Counted from the stretch's first letter, positions 16,867 through 26,511 are shown. The stretch is DNA of 64,000 nucleotides from an uncultured Cellvibrio sp. (GCA_946481095.1 CAMLML010000010.1:10217-74216), one strand, 5' to 3'. A program made the numbers and translations. The notes: generated by a model not told the origin, from the sequence alone.

Positions 16867-16947
16867 TTTCTGCATTCCTGATGAACAATAGGCTAGGCAA
16901 TATGCCAAGTGAATCCAGACTTGGCTATAAACCTTTGGAGGTAGTCA

Positions 16948-17946
16948 GTGGAGCTTTTATCGCCGGCAGGCAACATTCCTGCATTGAAAGCCGCTATAGA
17001 AAATGGCGCTGACGCTGTTTATGTCGGGCTGCGAAATCAAACCAATGCGCGACATTTCGCCGGGTTGAATCTGGATGCGATCAAACTGCGGGAAGCGGCA
17101 GACTATGTGCATCAGCACAAACGAAAAATACATCTGGCAATTAATACTTTTGCACATCCGGATTCCTGGCATCAATGGGCGGATGCTGTTGATGAAGCTG
17201 CCGCAAGTGGCGTCGATGCATTAATTCTTGCGGATGTAAGTTTATTGGAATACACCGCTAAACGTTATCCGGAAATGCCTATTCATTTATCCGTTCAGGC
17301 GTCGGCAACCAATGCGGCTGCAATTAATTTTTATGCGCAGGAATTTAATATTCAGCGAGTTGTGTTACCCCGTGTGCTATCCATTGCCCAAGTAAAAAAT
17401 ATTGCCAATACAACCAAGGTGCCATTAGAAGTATTTGCTTTTGGTAGCTTGTGCATTATGGCAGAAGGGCGTTGCTATTTGAGTTCTTACTTGACAGGCC
17501 AATCACCCAATACCTTCGGTGCTTGTTCTCCCGCTGAATTCGTACGCTGGGAAAATAATGGTGATCATCTGGAATCCCGTTTGAATAATTTATTGATAGA
17601 CCGTTTTAGTCCTGACGAAACCGCCGGATATCCAACTTTATGCAAAGGTCGATTTATTACTGATGAAAGCCAATCCGCTTTTCACGTTCTTGAAGAGCCT
17701 ACCAGTTTGAATTCGATGGAGTTGTTGCCTGAATTAATGTCGTTGGGTATTTGTTCATTAAAAATTGAAGGCCGACAACGCAGTGCAGCTTACGTCGCAC
17801 AGGTAACGCGTGTTTGGCGGCAAGCGATAGATGTTTGCAAGCAAACACAGAATTTTTTAATTCATCCAACATGGCAATCAACGCTGCAGAGCTTATCAGA
17901 AGGTCAACAAACTACACTGGGGGCTTATGAACGTCAGTGGCGATAA
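16948..17946 (+). CDS. ubiU: O2-independent ubiquinone hydroxylation subunit UbiU (U32 family)
   Basis: The 332-aa U32-peptidase-family protein pairs with UbiV to hydroxylate ubiquinone precursors in anoxia using prephenate as oxygen donor. The four Fe-S ligands of E. coli UbiU are conserved at the same numbers: Cys169, Cys176, Cys193 and Cys232 (contexts GSLCIMAEGRC, GACSPAEF and LCKGRF). It begins MELLSPAGNIPALKAAIENG at a GTG preceded by TTTGGAGG. Its end overlaps the ubiV start by 20 bp, so the two are translationally coupled, matching their heterodimer. Confidence 0.95.
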   Translation: MELLSPAGNIPALKAAIENGADAVYVGLRNQTNARHFAGLNLDAIKLREAADYVHQHKRKIHLAINTFAHPDSWHQWADAVDEAAASGVDALILADVSLLEYTAKRYPEMPIHLSVQASATNAAAINFYAQEFNIQRVVLPRVLSIAQVKNIANTTKVPLEVFAFGSLCIMAEGRCYLSSYLTGQSPNTFGACSPAEFVRWENNGDHLESRLNNLLIDRFSPDETAGYPTLCKGRFITDESQSAFHVLEEPTSLNSMELLPELMSLGICSLKIEGRQRSAAYVAQVTRVWRQAIDVCKQTQNFLIHPTWQSTLQSLSEGQQTTLGAYERQWR

Positions 17947-18844
17947 ATCCCAATCAGAAATAAAGCTCTCACTTGGGCCTATTTTATATTTTTGGGAAAA
18001 ATCAACGGTGGAATCTTTTTATCGACAAGTAGCCGAGTCGAGTGTTGATATTGTTTATCTTGGAGAAACGGTTTGTGCAAAACGACGTGAGCTGCGTTTG
18101 GATGATTATATTCACATCGCACATCAACTTCGAGACGCAGGTAAAGAGGTAGTCTTGTCCAGTATGACCTTATTGGAATCGCCAGCGGATTTACGCGAAT
18201 TGAATCGTTATTGTGATAACGGTGAATTTATTGTAGAAGCAAATGATATGGGGGCAGTGAGTTTGTTGCGAGAGCGAGGTCTGCCTTTTATTGCGGGTAA
18301 TAGTTTACCTTTTTACAATCAGCACAGTTTGTTGTATTTGATTCGCATGGGCATGCAGCGTTGTGTATTACCTGTTGAACTTTCATTGCGTTGGATTCGT
18401 GAAATCCTGGCAGCCGACGAAATCACCGATGTGCGCGAATGTTTTACAACCGAGTTGTTCGCGCTTGGACATTTACCCTTGGCCTGGTCTGCTCGATGTT
18501 TTACTGCACGATCTGAAGGTAAATCAAAAGATGAATGTAATCTCTGCTGCAAACATTATCCTGATGGCCGTCAAGTTAGCACTCAGGAAGGTGATCAAGT
18601 TTTCAGGCTGAATGGCATTCAAACCCAATCGGGATTTCGATACAACTTGATCAACGATCTTGAAAGCTTATCGGGGTTGATTGATGTACTCCGATTAAGC
18701 CCGCAATCGGAAGGCACTTTCGAGTGGATTGAGAAATTTAAAACCCGATTGCATCAGTCAGCTCCATTTGAGTTGGACGATTTTGATTGCAATGGTTATT
18801 TACATGAACAGTCCGGCAACGCGCGTGTTAATCAATCACGCTAA
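17927..18844 (+). CDS. ubiV: O2-independent ubiquinone hydroxylation subunit UbiV (U32 family)
   Basis: The 305-aa partner of UbiU. Fe-S cluster ligands are visible as Cys50 (GETVCAKRREL) and Cys191, Cys204 and Cys208 (SARCFTARSEGKSKDECNLC region), with the same spacing as E. coli UbiV. The ATG lies inside the ubiU end. The stop codon overlaps the mobA start as TAATG, so ubiU, ubiV and mobA form one coupled unit. That links quinone synthesis with the molybdenum enzymes that use the quinone for nitrate respiration. Confidence 0.95.
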   Translation: MNVSGDKSQSEIKLSLGPILYFWEKSTVESFYRQVAESSVDIVYLGETVCAKRRELRLDDYIHIAHQLRDAGKEVVLSSMTLLESPADLRELNRYCDNGEFIVEANDMGAVSLLRERGLPFIAGNSLPFYNQHSLLYLIRMGMQRCVLPVELSLRWIREILAADEITDVRECFTTELFALGHLPLAWSARCFTARSEGKSKDECNLCCKHYPDGRQVSTQEGDQVFRLNGIQTQSGFRYNLINDLESLSGLIDVLRLSPQSEGTFEWIEKFKTRLHQSAPFELDDFDCNGYLHEQSGNARVNQSR

Positions 18845-19560
18845 TGTCGATAACTACTATGTCGTTATTTGATAATCTTCTGGTCGTTGTTTTGGCGGGT
18901 GGGCGTTCCTCGCGTATGGGGGGAGGGCACAAATGTTTATTGCCTTTGGGCGACAAACTAATTATTCATAGAGTCTTGGATAGCATTGACAAAAAAGTTC
19001 GACATGTCGCTCTCAGTATTTCTCCTGATTCCGATATTGCAGCACACCTATCCCAGTCAAGATTTGCTTGCTCAATTTATAACAATTTTACCTATCTGGA
19101 AGATGACTATCCCGCGTTTAGTGGACCCTTGGCAGGCATTACCACTGCAATTCACCATGCAAAAAATCATGCACTTGATTGGGTGGTTAGCGTTTCGGCG
19201 GATACGCCATTCCTGCCTGACAATTTGATAGAAAGATTGCTGGATGCTGTTAGTCGGAGTTCAGCACTCATAGGAATCGCCCGTTCTAATAGTCAAACGC
19301 ATCCCGCCTGTGGTATCTGGCACGCATCTCTGTATCCAACGTTTAATCAATTGCTGGTGCAAAACCAGTTTCGCAGTTTGCATCAATTACTGACATTAGC
19401 ACCTTCAATAAAAGTTGATTTCAGTTGTGTTGGATTTGATCCTTTTTTTAACATTAATACCCCTGCCGATTTCAGCATTGCAAATGCCATTCTTGATACT
19501 CAATTGAATCCACCTACCTATAAAGAAACTAACCGGGTACAAATTAAAGTGGATTTTTAA
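18844..19560 (+). CDS. mobA: Molybdenum cofactor guanylyltransferase
   Basis: MobA joins GMP to molybdopterin to make the MGD cofactor used by nitrate reductases. The nucleotide-binding motif LAGGRSSRMGG-x-K is near residues 17-29. The metal-binding Asp lies in VSADTPFLP, the NTP-transferase fold continues, and FFNINTPADF closes it. At 238 aa it is slightly longer than E. coli MobA. Translation is coupled to ubiV. MGD synthesis implies that a DMSO-reductase-family enzyme, likely NarG or Nap, is encoded outside the window. Confidence 0.93.
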   Translation: MSITTMSLFDNLLVVVLAGGRSSRMGGGHKCLLPLGDKLIIHRVLDSIDKKVRHVALSISPDSDIAAHLSQSRFACSIYNNFTYLEDDYPAFSGPLAGITTAIHHAKNHALDWVVSVSADTPFLPDNLIERLLDAVSRSSALIGIARSNSQTHPACGIWHASLYPTFNQLLVQNQFRSLHQLLTLAPSIKVDFSCVGFDPFFNINTPADFSIANAILDTQLNPPTYKETNRVQIKVDF

Positions 19561-19598
19561 CATCAATAATCAAATCAAGTAGTTATCGATTTTACGAC

Positions 19599-19614
19599 TA
19601 CCTATTAGTGGGTA
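19599..19614. promoter_or_regulatory. NarL-type 7-2-7 heptamer pair upstream of narK (19745)
   Basis: TACCTAT is an exact heptamer. After TA comes GTGGGTA, the reverse complement of TACCCAC (6 of 7). The site is 130 bp before the transporter start, a usual distance for NarL activation. Confidence 0.65.
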
Positions 19615-19744
19615 ATTCATTCTTTACGCTGCGTTCTCCGGGTGGTTTGCGATTTTTGAAGCCGCTAATATCCCAGTGTCCGGGGAAAGATTTCCGACAA
19701 AATAGTTTTGTAGTTTTACCATCAAATATAATTTGGAAATTTAT

Positions 19745-21010
19745 ATGGCAACACAAACATACAAGGCATGGTCGATTGTTATTGCAAGTACGTTTTCATT
19801 CACCATTTGTTTTATGATCTGGATGATGTTTGCGGTTATCGGTATTCCGATTAAAGACATGCTGTCTTTAAACGAAACCCAGTTTGGATTGTTAATCGCA
19901 ATGCCAGTATTAACCGGCTCCCTAATTCGTTTGCCCATGGGGATGTGGACGGATAGATTCGGCGGTCGAATTGTATTTTTTATTTTGATGTTATCAACCG
20001 TCATTCCCATATGGTTGATTTCCTATGCGACAGCCTATTGGCAATTTTTAGTATTGAGTTTATTTGTCGGTGTGGCTGGTGGTTCATTTACTGTTGGTAT
20101 TGCCTATTGTGCACGTTGGTTTCCAAAAAATCGGCAGGGATTGGCAATGGGAATTTTTGGTGCAGGTAACACCGGCGCCGCGGTGACAAAATTAGTGGCA
20201 CCCTTAATTGTTGTGGCATTTGGTTGGACTTATGTGCCGCAAGCCTATGCAATTTTAATGTTGATTACTGCAATTATATTTTGGTTTTTTACCTTCACTG
20301 ATCCTTCACACAAAGTTGAATCAGCCGTGACGATCAAGCAACAACTGGCGGTATTAAAAGATCCCAGAGTTTGGCGCTACAGTCAGTATTATTCCATTGT
20401 GTTCGGCGGCTATGTTGCCTTGTCATTGTGGATGACTAAATATTATATAGCCGAATATGGGTTCGATTTAAAAATGGCGGCGCTAATGGCAGTGTGTTTT
20501 AGTTTGCCGGGTGGTGTGTTGCGCGCATTGGGTGGATATTTTTCTGATCGATATGGCGCGCATACTGTGACTTGGTGGGTTTTATGGATTTCTCTTTTCT
20601 GTCTATTTTTTCTTTCCTATCCGCCAACAGAAATTGTTATCACTACCTTAAAAGGTCCTGTCAGTCTTCATCTAGGGCTTGGATCGATTTCATTTACCAT
20701 TTTCATGTTTGCAATGGGCGTGGCCTTTGCTGTTGGAAAGGCATCTGTTTTTAAATATATTTCAAATGATTATCCAAAAGATATTGGCGTGATCTCCGGC
20801 ATTGTAGGTTTAGCGGGTGGCATGGGTGGATTTATTTTACCGATTTTGTTTGGGCTTTTGGTTGATCTAACGGGCGTAAGATCATCAGCTTTCATGTTGA
20901 TGTTCGGCATTATTTGGACATCACTCATGTGGATGTATTTCACTGAAGTCAGACCGGTTCATGCCGAAAAAGAATCCATTCGCAAATTACATTCAATTGA
21001 AGAAAATTAG
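19745..21010 (+). CDS. narK: NarK-type nitrate/nitrite transporter (short, type I-like)
   Basis: The 421-aa MFS protein has 12 predicted helices. Substrate-binding Arg occurs in RLPMGMWTDRFGGR. The two nitrate-signature glycine motifs are seen as FGAGNTGAAVTK and SGIVGLAGGMGGFILP. It takes up nitrate, or exchanges nitrate for nitrite, across the inner membrane. The ATG at 19745 is preceded by GGA at a good distance; a TTG at 19733 is less likely. A NarL-type site lies upstream, and a 26-bp palindrome containing an FNR box begins 13 bp after its stop. Confidence 0.9.
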   Translation: MATQTYKAWSIVIASTFSFTICFMIWMMFAVIGIPIKDMLSLNETQFGLLIAMPVLTGSLIRLPMGMWTDRFGGRIVFFILMLSTVIPIWLISYATAYWQFLVLSLFVGVAGGSFTVGIAYCARWFPKNRQGLAMGIFGAGNTGAAVTKLVAPLIVVAFGWTYVPQAYAILMLITAIIFWFFTFTDPSHKVESAVTIKQQLAVLKDPRVWRYSQYYSIVFGGYVALSLWMTKYYIAEYGFDLKMAALMAVCFSLPGGVLRALGGYFSDRYGAHTVTWWVLWISLFCLFFLSYPPTEIVITTLKGPVSLHLGLGSISFTIFMFAMGVAFAVGKASVFKYISNDYPKDIGVISGIVGLAGGMGGFILPILFGLLVDLTGVRSSAFMLMFGIIWTSLMWMYFTEVRPVHAEKESIRKLHSIEEN

Positions 21011-21022
21011 TGATGCTGATGC

Positions 21023-21048
21023 CATGGTTTGATTGATATCAAACCATG
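21023..21048. promoter_or_regulatory. FNR/Anr box inside a 26-bp perfect palindrome
   Basis: TTGAT-TGAT-ATCAA (21029-21042) matches the FNR/Anr consensus exactly. It is extended on both sides to CATGGTTTGAT and ATCAAACCATG, an unbroken 11-bp inverted repeat. It lies between narK and the DGC-domain gene, about 75 bp before the latter's start. It can also fold as an mRNA hairpin at the narK 3' end. Confidence 0.75.
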
Positions 21049-21116
21049 TGCCCGATATTTTTTATAGTCTTTTGCAAATCAGTTGTCTGTTGAAATTCCT
21101 TCTTGAGAGGTGAGCG

Positions 21117-21491
21117 ATGATTAAAGATAACGAATTGCCATTGGTTTATTCCTGTTCGGGCTGTTCCAACGTAGCGCAATTGGCAAATGATTTGGCAGTT
21201 GTGTTGGATCGTGAAGGTCACGCTGAAATGTCTTGTATTGCTGGTGTGGGTGGCAATATTAAAGGTTTGGTGAAAATTGCAAAATCGGGGCGACCTATTT
21301 TAGCTATAGACGGTTGCCCTATAGCCTGTGTGAAAAATACCTTGGCGCTACACCAAGTAGAACCGCGTTGGCATTTGGAACTTTCTCAATTGGATCTCAA
21401 AAAAAAACAACACACCAGTTGTCAAATTGGCGACATGCACAAAGCGCTGACTGCTGCACATCAGTTATTACAAACTGATAAACATTTCTAG
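21117..21491 (+). CDS. DGC-domain putative zinc-binding protein
   Basis: The 124-aa protein matches the DGC domain family (named for its Asp-Gly-Cys motif). It contains CSGCSNVAQLANDLA near the start, then MSCIAGVGG and AIDGCPIACVKNTL. Those Cys residues form the expected metal or Fe-S site. The function is not established; family members are often found near anaerobic respiratory or Moco genes. GAGAGGTGAGCG precedes the ATG. An FNR box upstream and a NarL site downstream place it in the anaerobic regulon. Confidence 0.8.
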   Translation: MIKDNELPLVYSCSGCSNVAQLANDLAVVLDREGHAEMSCIAGVGGNIKGLVKIAKSGRPILAIDGCPIACVKNTLALHQVEPRWHLELSQLDLKKKQHTSCQIGDMHKALTAAHQLLQTDKHF

Positions 21492-21498
21492 CCAAGAC

Positions 21499-21514
21499 TA
21501 CCCACAATGGGGTA
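21499..21514. promoter_or_regulatory. NarL-type 7-2-7 heptamer pair upstream of moaA
   Basis: TACCCAC-AA-TGGGGTA is a near-perfect inverted pair (each half 6 of 7 to TACYYMT). It begins 8 bp after the DGC-gene stop and ends about 160 bp before moaA. The same bases can form a stem, so a terminator role for the upstream gene is an alternative, but no T-run follows. Confidence 0.55.
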
Positions 21515-21672
21515 GGTCTGCGCACTCCCTTACGGCAATAACAATTTACATCTGGATCAACTAGCATAAGTTCACGCCGAGCTTATCGACCTAAGGTCAA
21601 TGTCGACTATGGCAATAAGCCAATGGGTTTTTTCAGAAATGAAAAAGCCTCCCGAATTTGGAAAGGTGTTTT

Positions 21673-22656
21673 ATGTTGACTCAACCTTTAACGGACAATT
21701 TTTCCCGTTCGTTTCGATATTTGCGTTTGTCGCTTACTGAAAAGTGTAATTTCAAATGCAACTACTGCTTACCGGATGGCAGTGAATGTCATTCCATGTC
21801 AAATGATCTAACGCTAATTGAAATTCGTCGATTGGTGACGGCGTTTGCTCTCTTGGGTACTGAAAAAATTAGGCTTACGGGCGGCGAGCCCACCTTGCGT
21901 CGTGATATTAACGATGTGATCAGATGTTGCAAATCGATTCCCGGAATCAAGTCGGTCGCTTTAACCACTAACGGCTTTCGATTAGAGCAGGATGTACAAG
22001 CTTGGCGGCAAGCAGGGCTTGATGCAATCAATGTGAGCTTGGATAGTTTGCGGCCGGAAATGTTTCAGTTGATAACAGGAAGTGGAAAGTTAAACAGCAT
22101 TTTAAATGGATTGGAGACCGCTCAAAATTTAGGGTTCAGGCAAGTAAAAATTAATACCGTATTACTTCGGGAACAAAATGCAGAAGAGTTAAATAGCTTT
22201 TTAGATTTTATTAAAGCCCGTCCCATCACTTTGCGGTTTATCGAGCTGATGCGAACAGGCGATAACGCAGATTTTTTTTCCAGACAGCACTTAAGTGCAG
22301 ACTATATTCGTGAATATTTACTCATAAACGGTTGGGTACAAAACATTCGTGGTGCTGATGCTGGCCCGGCAAAAGAATACAGTCATCCGGATTATGAAGG
22401 ATCTATTGGATTAATTATGCCTTACAGTCAGGACTTCTGTGCAAGTTGCAATCGCCTGCGTGTGTCCAGCCAAGCGGAATTATATTTGTGCCTGTTTGCG
22501 GAAAAACATTTGTCCTTTCGTGCATTGTTGCAGTCTGACGATCCACAACCGGTTATAGCGTTTTTGCAGCAAGCTATTATTCACAAAACTGCCGGGCATA
22601 ATTTGCATCAACAACAAACGGGATCAACCAAACAATTAGCGATGATTGGTGGTTGA
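21673..22656 (+). CDS. moaA: GTP 3',8-cyclase
   Basis: MoaA is the radical-SAM enzyme that starts molybdopterin synthesis from GTP. The N-terminal cluster motif CNFKCNYC gives Cys25, Cys29 and Cys32. The C-terminal cluster is in CASCNRLRVS followed by LYLC. The protein ends in the conserved Gly-Gly (MIGG) needed for activity. GAAAGGTG precedes the ATG at 21673, giving 327 aa; a TTG five codons earlier is less likely. It opens the moaA-moaB-moaC-moaD-moaE run. Confidence 0.95.
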   Translation: MLTQPLTDNFSRSFRYLRLSLTEKCNFKCNYCLPDGSECHSMSNDLTLIEIRRLVTAFALLGTEKIRLTGGEPTLRRDINDVIRCCKSIPGIKSVALTTNGFRLEQDVQAWRQAGLDAINVSLDSLRPEMFQLITGSGKLNSILNGLETAQNLGFRQVKINTVLLREQNAEELNSFLDFIKARPITLRFIELMRTGDNADFFSRQHLSADYIREYLLINGWVQNIRGADAGPAKEYSHPDYEGSIGLIMPYSQDFCASCNRLRVSSQAELYLCLFAEKHLSFRALLQSDDPQPVIAFLQQAIIHKTAGHNLHQQQTGSTKQLAMIGG

Positions 22657-22703
22657 AAATAAACACGCAGGTTAATTTTTATTTAGACAGGATTTAACAC
22701 TTT

Positions 22704-23249
22704 ATGGCTCACAACACGACTGACATCACCTTACCTTTATCCATAGCCGTATTAACTGTTTCTGATACGCGTACGGCAGTTAATGATACTTCTGGAGATA
22801 GTCTGGTTGAGCGATTGCTGGGGGCAGGCCATCAATTAGCAGCAAGAAAAATTGTTAAAGATGATATTTATCAAATGCGTGCCGTCTGCTCGCAATGGAT
22901 AGCAGATGAATCAGTGCAAGTTATTTTGATAACAGGTGGAACCGGGTTTACCGATCGCGATTCAACGCCTGAAGCCCTGGAACCTTTGTTTGATAAAAAA
23001 GTGGAAGGTTTTGGAGAATTATTTCGACAGGTTTCTTTTCGCAGTATAGGTACATCCACTATTCAATCTCGCGCTATCGCCGGTTTGGCCAATCACACAC
23101 TCATTTTTTGTTTGCCCGGTTCTACCAACGCATGCAAAACCGCTTGGGATGAAATTATCAAATATCAGTTGGACTCAACCCAAGGGCCATGCAATTTTGT
23201 TCCACATTTGAAAAAAACAGCCCGCGAATTTTGTGGATCACGCGTCTAA
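22704..23249 (+). CDS. moaB: MoaB/Mog-type molybdopterin adenylyltransferase family protein
   Basis: The 181-aa protein has the MoaB fold: [14 protein letters not shown] near the start, [19 protein letters not shown] as the molybdopterin-binding loop, and [15 protein letters not shown] near the end. Mog adenylylates molybdopterin before metal insertion by MoeA; MoaB proteins of many bacteria may do the same job. Length and sequence favour MoaB over Mog. It lies 47 bp after moaA, in the same operon. Confidence 0.9.
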   Translation: MAHNTTDITLPLSIAVLTVSDTRTAVNDTSGDSLVERLLGAGHQLAARKIVKDDIYQMRAVCSQWIADESVQVILITGGTGFTDRDSTPEALEPLFDKKVEGFGELFRQVSFRSIGTSTIQSRAIAGLANHTLIFCLPGSTNACKTAWDEIIKYQLDSTQGPCNFVPHLKKTAREFCGSRV

Positions 23250-23274
23250 TCGGTTTGATGAAAGAGGAGGGCAT

Positions 23275-23784
23275 GTGCAAAGCTCCAGTTATGAATTGCC
23301 GAGTTTTACGCATCTCGATAGTGCGGGCGCAGCGACTATGGTTGATGTTGGTGAAAAACCGATTTCCCAACGTATGGCGATAGCACGAGCGACATTGTTG
23401 ACGCGTCCGGATGTGATTGAATTGATCAAAAATGCTGCTTTAAAGAAAGGCGATGTACTCGCTGTTGCTCGTATAGCCGGCATCATGGCTGCGAAAAAAA
23501 CTTCTGATCTTATCCCCTTATGTCATCCGTTATCGCTTTCGCAGGTTACGGTTGATTTTGAGTGCGAGGTGTCATCAGGTACTGTATTCATTAGTAGTTG
23601 CTGTCGTAATTCGGGGCAAACAGGTGTTGAAATGGAAGCATTAACTGCTGCAAGTGTTGCTGCACTGACAGTCTATGATATGTGCAAGGCAGTAGATATG
23701 AATATGGAAATTCAAAATGTTTATCTGGAACAAAAGTGTGGCGGTAAACACGGGCATTGGAAAAAGGAGAAACGTGATGATTAA
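23275..23784 (+). CDS. moaC: Cyclic pyranopterin monophosphate synthase
   Basis: MoaC turns the MoaA product into cyclic pyranopterin monophosphate. Signature segments are [24 protein letters not shown] and the C-terminal [13 protein letters not shown] Lys/His region. A GTG at 23275 preceded by GAGGAGGG gives 169 aa, in line with the family. An upstream GTG at 23233 would add 14 residues inside moaB. The stop lies eight bases into moaD. Confidence 0.93.
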   Translation: MQSSSYELPSFTHLDSAGAATMVDVGEKPISQRMAIARATLLTRPDVIELIKNAALKKGDVLAVARIAGIMAAKKTSDLIPLCHPLSLSQVTVDFECEVSSGTVFISSCCRNSGQTGVEMEALTAASVAALTVYDMCKAVDMNMEIQNVYLEQKCGGKHGHWKKEKRDD

Positions 23785-24025
23785 AGTGTGTTTTTTTGCA
23801 AACTTACGTGAGCGTTTACAATGTTCTGAACTTTTTGTTGATGGTTTTTCAGGTGGAAAAATTCAGGATTTGTTAGCGCACATTATTGAATTGAATCCAA
23901 AATGGTCTGAATTGCTTGCAAGCAAAAATATTTTGATTTCGCATAATTTGGTTATGGCTAGTTTAGATACGCAGCTGCAACCAGGAGACGAAGTCGCATT
24001 TTTTCCACCCGTTACCGGGGGTTGA
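23777..24025 (+). CDS. moaD: Molybdopterin synthase small subunit
   Basis: The 82-aa ubiquitin-like sulfur carrier ends in the required Gly-Gly (FFPPVTGG). The ATG at 23777 has AAGGAG in front and overlaps the moaC end, so the longer frame from 23717 is not the start. The C-terminal thiocarboxylate donates sulfur in molybdopterin synthase together with MoaE, whose gene overlaps it by 4 bp. Confidence 0.93.
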   Translation: MIKVCFFANLRERLQCSELFVDGFSGGKIQDLLAHIIELNPKWSELLASKNILISHNLVMASLDTQLQPGDEVAFFPPVTGG

Positions 24026-24537
24026 AATTGGAAGTAGTGAGTTCTGGTTGTCAATTCGATGTGCGAGTGCAGTACGCTGACTTTGATTTATGCGAAATTT
24101 ATCCGATACTACGAAACAATAGTCAAACCGGTGCTGCTGTTATGTTTGTCGGATTTGTAAGAGATTTTATCGATTCCATTCAGCTCATCGAACTTAGTCT
24201 GGAACACTATCCTGCGATGACACAAAAAGTGTTAGAGGATTTAGCAGCATCGGCTGCGGATAGATGGCAATTACAGAAAATTGTAATCATTCATCGAGTG
24301 GGTTCTTTGACTCTTTCGGATCAGATTGTGTTAGTTGCTGTAACCAGTGCACACCGAACGGCAGCCTTTGAAGCATCGCAGTTTTTGATGGATCAATTAA
24401 AAACGCGGGCTCCCTTTTGGAAAAAAGAAACTCTGTGTAACAAAATAACGAATGAAGTATTAACTCAGTGGGTAGATGCAAAAGTCAGTGATGCGACTAA
24501 AGCAATGCGCTGGGATATTAAGCAAACAGCATTTTAA
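24022..24537 (+). CDS. moaE: Molybdopterin synthase catalytic subunit
   Basis: The large subunit that, with MoaD, builds the dithiolene of molybdopterin. Recognised by GAAVMFVGFVRD, LELSLEHYPAMT, HRVGSLTLSDQIVLVAVTS-type core, and the catalytic Lys pair in APFWKKE. The start is uncertain: a TTG at 24022 overlapping the moaD stop, or a TTG/GTG at 24028/24037. Its 3' end overlaps the convergent transporter gene by 20 bp. Confidence 0.93.
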   Translation: MKLEVVSSGCQFDVRVQYADFDLCEIYPILRNNSQTGAAVMFVGFVRDFIDSIQLIELSLEHYPAMTQKVLEDLAASAADRWQLQKIVIIHRVGSLTLSDQIVLVAVTSAHRTAAFEASQFLMDQLKTRAPFWKKETLCNKITNEVLTQWVDAKVSDATKAMRWDIKQTAF

Positions 24538-25255
24538 ATCCGGCGATCAACAATACAATGGAAAGGATTTGCCGAATGCGGGTGTTGTTTAATCGTTTGC
24601 TACCAAATTCAGAGCCCAGCCATCCACCGGCAATTGCTGCGATTGCCCAGTAACTCAACCCTGCAGGTAATTCTGGTTGTTTGGTCATCACGCCAACTAA
24701 TCCTGATATTGAATTGACCAGAATAAATGCAGCGGCAACACCCGATACAACACGCGTTTCTCCCCAGCGTAAAAAAAGCAAGATGGGACTTAAAAATATA
24801 CCGCCACCCACACCAATCAAACCGGATAAAAATCCAATCATCGCCCCTACTAAAAATAATACCCAGTGATGCGGGGCGCGAATCTGGTCAGAAATAGTTT
24901 TCGCCGTTAAAAATGAATGGACTGCTGCGTAGATTAATACTAACCCCAACACAGGTTTGTAATACTGCGGTGCAAGTGTGAAGGCGCCGCCTAAAAATGC
25001 ACAGGGTATAGAAGTCACAATTAACGGCCAGAGTAGTCTCCAGGAAAATGCATTCACCCGGTAATACTTAACGCTGGCGATACTGGCAACCAAAATATTC
25101 AGTATCAAAGCTGCAGGTTTTAACTGATCCGGCGCAAGCCCAGCCAATGCCATCACCGCGATATAACCCGATGCACCCGCATGGCCGACAGATGAATACA
25201 GCATGGCTGCTGCAAAAATACCAACAAGAATAAAAATGGCGATGGAGTCAATCAT
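24518..25255 (-). CDS. TSUP (TauE/SafE) family membrane transporter
   Basis: The protein of about 245 aa has eight hydrophobic segments and the duplicated Gly-rich motifs of the TauE/SafE family (SSVGHAGASGYIAVMAL and GLIGVGGGIFLSPILL). TSUP proteins export or import sulfite, sulfoacetate and related sulfur compounds. It is the last gene of a narL-moeA-TSUP run, 8 bp after moeA, so a role in sulfur or oxyanion traffic linked to Moco enzymes is possible but not shown. The ATG at 25255 is preferred to the TTG at 25261. Confidence 0.85.
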   Translation of the reverse strand: MIDSIAIFILVGIFAAAMLYSSVGHAGASGYIAVMALAGLAPDQLKPAALILNILVASIASVKYYRVNAFSWRLLWPLIVTSIPCAFLGGAFTLAPQYYKPVLGLVLIYAAVHSFLTAKTISDQIRAPHHWVLFLVGAMIGFLSGLIGVGGGIFLSPILLFLRWGETRVVSGVAAAFILVNSISGLVGVMTKQPELPAGLSYWAIAAIAGGWLGSEFGSKRLNNTRIRQILSIVLLIAGFKMLFA

Positions 25256-25263
25256 ATTCAATG

Positions 25264-26511
25264 TTAACGAATGGTTTGATCAAAAGGGATTACAGTTACA
25301 GTTTCGCCTGGTGCAACCGAACCGCGTTCAGCGTCAAGACGAATAAAACAATTCGCATTCGCCATACCGCTCAACACAGCAGAACTTTGAGAGCCAGTAC
25401 TGAGTACAGTGTTGATTCCATTTTCCTGAAATAAAATTCCACGTTGAAAATCCGTTCTGCCAGGTTGTTTTTTGAAAGTCTGTTTTGCAATAGCATTTAT
25501 GTTTAGGGGCGCTTTTTGAATTTCTCCCGCCAGTTTTCGTAATCCGGGAACAACTAATTGATGATAAGTCACAGCAGTGGACACCGGATTTCCGGGTAAT
25601 CCGAAAAACCAACAATTGTTGATTCGGCCAAATGCAAACGGCTTGCCTGGTTTTATGGCGAGTTTCCAAAAATTAATATTGCCTAAATCGCTGAGTACAG
25701 TTTTTGTGTAATCCGCATCACCCACTGAAACACCACCCGTAGAAATTATTGCATCCGCTGATGTGGCGGCGGTTACAAAGGTACTGCTGAGTAAGTCTGG
25801 ATTGTCTGGAATTATGCCGAAGTCCTGAAGCTTAATATTTAATCGCTGCAATAAAGCTTTTAATAGAGGACGATTGGAATCGAAAATTTTTCCTCTAACA
25901 GCAGTCTCGCCAGCAGCCAATAATTCATCTCCCGTGCTGATCAAGGCAACACGTAATTGACGATAGACTTTAATTTTTGCAATACCAAGTGATGCCAGCA
26001 AACCAATATCCAGTGCAGTAACGCGATGTCCTTTTTGGATAACGGGTGAATTTTGGGCAATATCTTCACCAGTGCGACGAATATTGTCGCCTTGTTTGAT
26101 GCTGGTGTTAATGATGAGTTGCTCGTCAACAACACTGGTAAGTTCCTGCATGACGACCGTATCAGCACCTGCAGGAATAGTTGCGCCCGTCATAATTCGC
26201 ACTGCTTGGTACTCGGAGAGTGCACATTCTGACGTTGGAAATATAAAAGGATGTCCCGCTAACGATTGCCCGATAATCCTAAACGCTCGCTGAGGCGAGT
26301 TGTTGTCGCTCGCACGAATGGCATAGCCGTCCATTGCTGAGTTATCACTGGAGGGAACCGAAATTGGCGCGAGGATAGTATCTGCTGATACGCGATCCAA
26401 GGCATGGTCCAAATCAATCTCTTCAGTGTCGGTGATCGGCAGTAGCTGTTGCACAATATGCGATAGCGCTTGATCAAAGGCGAGTAAACCCGGTTGCGAG
26501 CAGCAACTCAT
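25264..26511 (-). CDS. moeA: Molybdopterin molybdenumtransferase
   Basis: MoeA inserts molybdate into adenylylated molybdopterin. The 415-aa protein shows SSDNSAMDGYAIR near residue 57, GATIPAGADTVVMQE, STGDELL, and the MPT-binding STGGVSVGDADYT loop. A KPGKPFAFG and FGLPGNPVS block and a C-terminal beta-barrel follow. Its ATG directly follows the narL stop codon (TAA then ATG), so the two are co-transcribed and probably coupled. That puts Moco metal insertion under the same promoter as the nitrate regulator. Confidence 0.95.
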   Translation of the reverse strand: MSCCSQPGLLAFDQALSHIVQQLLPITDTEEIDLDHALDRVSADTILAPISVPSSDNSAMDGYAIRASDNNSPQRAFRIIGQSLAGHPFIFPTSECALSEYQAVRIMTGATIPAGADTVVMQELTSVVDEQLIINTSIKQGDNIRRTGEDIAQNSPVIQKGHRVTALDIGLLASLGIAKIKVYRQLRVALISTGDELLAAGETAVRGKIFDSNRPLLKALLQRLNIKLQDFGIIPDNPDLLSSTFVTAATSADAIISTGGVSVGDADYTKTVLSDLGNINFWKLAIKPGKPFAFGRINNCWFFGLPGNPVSTAVTYHQLVVPGLRKLAGEIQKAPLNINAIAKQTFKKQPGRTDFQRGILFQENGINTVLSTGSQSSAVLSGMANANCFIRLDAERGSVAPGETVTVIPFDQTIR